Shown piece after piece: positions 63,443-64,000 of a stretch of 64,000 nucleotides of DNA (its first letter is position 1; every line of letters begins with the position of its first letter). The stretch comes from Methylocystis iwaonis (GTDB lineage: Bacteria > Pseudomonadota > Alphaproteobacteria > Rhizobiales > Beijerinckiaceae). The stretch is from assembly GCF_027925385.1 (NCBI RefSeq), contig NZ_AP027144.1, positions 1 through 64,000 on the forward strand, given 5' to 3'. The position numbers and the translations under genes are program-made. The notes under the pieces are model-generated. The model was not told the DNA's origin, did no database searches, and was given only the letters and a program-made list of their open reading frames with translations.

Positions 63443-64000
63443 ATGAGCGCTCTCGACATCGCCCGGCATGCGCCGGCGACCACTCATGCATTGCGTTTTC
63501 TCTCCCGCACCGACATCGCTTCTCTCGGGGGCGATCGTTCCGGGCTCTACATGCAAGCGGTGGAAGACGGTTTCCGACTTCATGCTGCGGGCGACTATGC
63601 TCAGCCGCTGAAGCCCTACTTGCGCAGCCCCCGTTCCTCCCATATCGCCGACCGCATCATCGCCATGCCCGCCTGGATCGGCGGCGACGATCCGATCGCG
63701 GGGCTCAAATGGATCGGATCGAAACACGACAACCCCTCGGCCCGGTCAATCGAACGAGCCAGCGCCGTCATCGTCCTGAACGATCCCAGCACGCATTTTC
63801 CGATTGCAATTCTGGAGGCGGGTCGGATCAGCGCTCTGCGCACCGCCGCCGTCACGGGCGTGGCCTGTCGTCACCTCGCCAAACCGATATTCCATCGAGT
63901 GGCGATCATCGGTTGCGGCCCCATCGGACGCACGCAGATCGAGATGTTCTGCGAGCAATTCCCACATGTTCGAGAGATCCGTCTTCACGACGTCCATGCA
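63443..64000 (+). CDS. sbnB: SbnB-like dehydrogenase (runs off window)
   Basis: This open frame from the ATG at 63443 continues past the end, giving 186 residues. It matches the ornithine-cyclodeaminase/SbnB family: LKWIGSKHDNP, then IVLNDPSTHFPIAILEAGRISALRTAA and the Rossmann motif AIIGCGPIGRTQ. SbnB oxidatively splits the SbnA product into L-2,3-diaminopropionate and 2-oxoglutarate. It lies 39 bp after sbnA and is presumably co-transcribed. Confidence 0.9.
   Translation, partial: MSALDIARHAPATTHALRFLSRTDIASLGGDRSGLYMQAVEDGFRLHAAGDYAQPLKPYLRSPRSSHIADRIIAMPAWIGGDDPIAGLKWIGSKHDNPSARSIERASAVIVLNDPSTHFPIAILEAGRISALRTAAVTGVACRHLAKPIFHRVAIIGCGPIGRTQIEMFCEQFPHVREIRLHDVHA

Noticed and set aside
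1-64000. CRISPR arrays, tRNA, rRNA and replication initiator genes
   Set aside because: No regularly spaced repeats, no cloverleaf or rRNA segments, and no repABC/trfA-like gene seen on either strand.

Overview
The window looks like most of a conjugative plasmid, or an integrative conjugative region, from an alphaproteobacterium, probably Hyphomicrobiales (Rhizobiales). The evidence is the VirB/VirD4 set, the relaxase type, the high G+C coding bias and the many alphaproteobacterial plasmid families (DUF932, DUF3560, large ParB-like protein). A methanotroph/methylotroph host is possible but not shown. There is no chromosomal core gene, tRNA or rRNA, and no replication initiator is visible.

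Layout. 1-6442: accessory cargo with two serine recombinase loci, a HEPN-like protein, a secreted collagen-like protein and a possible ADP-ribosyltransferase-fold protein. 7112-10832: regulator and a leftward operon of plasmid maintenance proteins (DUF932, DUF3560, small proteins). 10911-11299: hairpin-rich repeat, copy A. 11327-16314: a secreted PLD nuclease, a primase-like Toprim protein and a leftward run of exported proteins (nuclease-like, lysozyme-like, lipoprotein). 16503-29233: complete virB1-virB11 plus virD4 on the plus strand. 29402-37140: a resolvase-linked cargo cassette, then a three-gene ABC-three-component (ABC-3C) type defence locus whose effector is split by a complete IS66 element with a perfect 8-bp target duplication. 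37346-38741: radical SAM/SPASM enzyme plus a cysteine-rich precursor peptide (candidate RiPP). 39102-45068: RP4-like relaxosome block (relaxase and accessory protein leftward, oriT, three TraK/L/M-like genes rightward). 45138-48815: vapBC and the ParB-like/ssb operon, leftward. 48908-49267: copy B of the hairpin-rich repeat. 49328-52191: small exported proteins, a frameshifted IHF/HU gene and an SRAP peptidase. 52440-61804: transposon graveyard (IS21 next to a truncated luxI; a Tn3-family remnant inside tadG, itself invaded by a second Tn3-family element with perfect 38-bp ends). 62387-64000: sbnA and the start of sbnB, for 2,3-diaminopropionate.

How it fits together. VirB1-B11 form the mating channel, VirD4 the coupling ATPase and the relaxase/accessory/TraKLM set the relaxosome at a palindrome-plus-nick oriT near 42644-42674. 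If the nick is on the plus strand as the motif suggests, the strand entering a recipient first runs rightward from oriT, and the ssb/ParB-like operon lies on the strand that uses it as template, as in leading regions of F-type plasmids. Two nearly identical hairpin-rich repeats, each abutting the same sigma70-like promoter, sit upstream of the ssb operon and the DUF932 operon and may be paired leading-region control elements. The most interesting items are that repeat pair, the Cys-rich RiPP locus, the IS66-split ABC-3C system, and the resolvase-cargo-38-bp-site cassettes.
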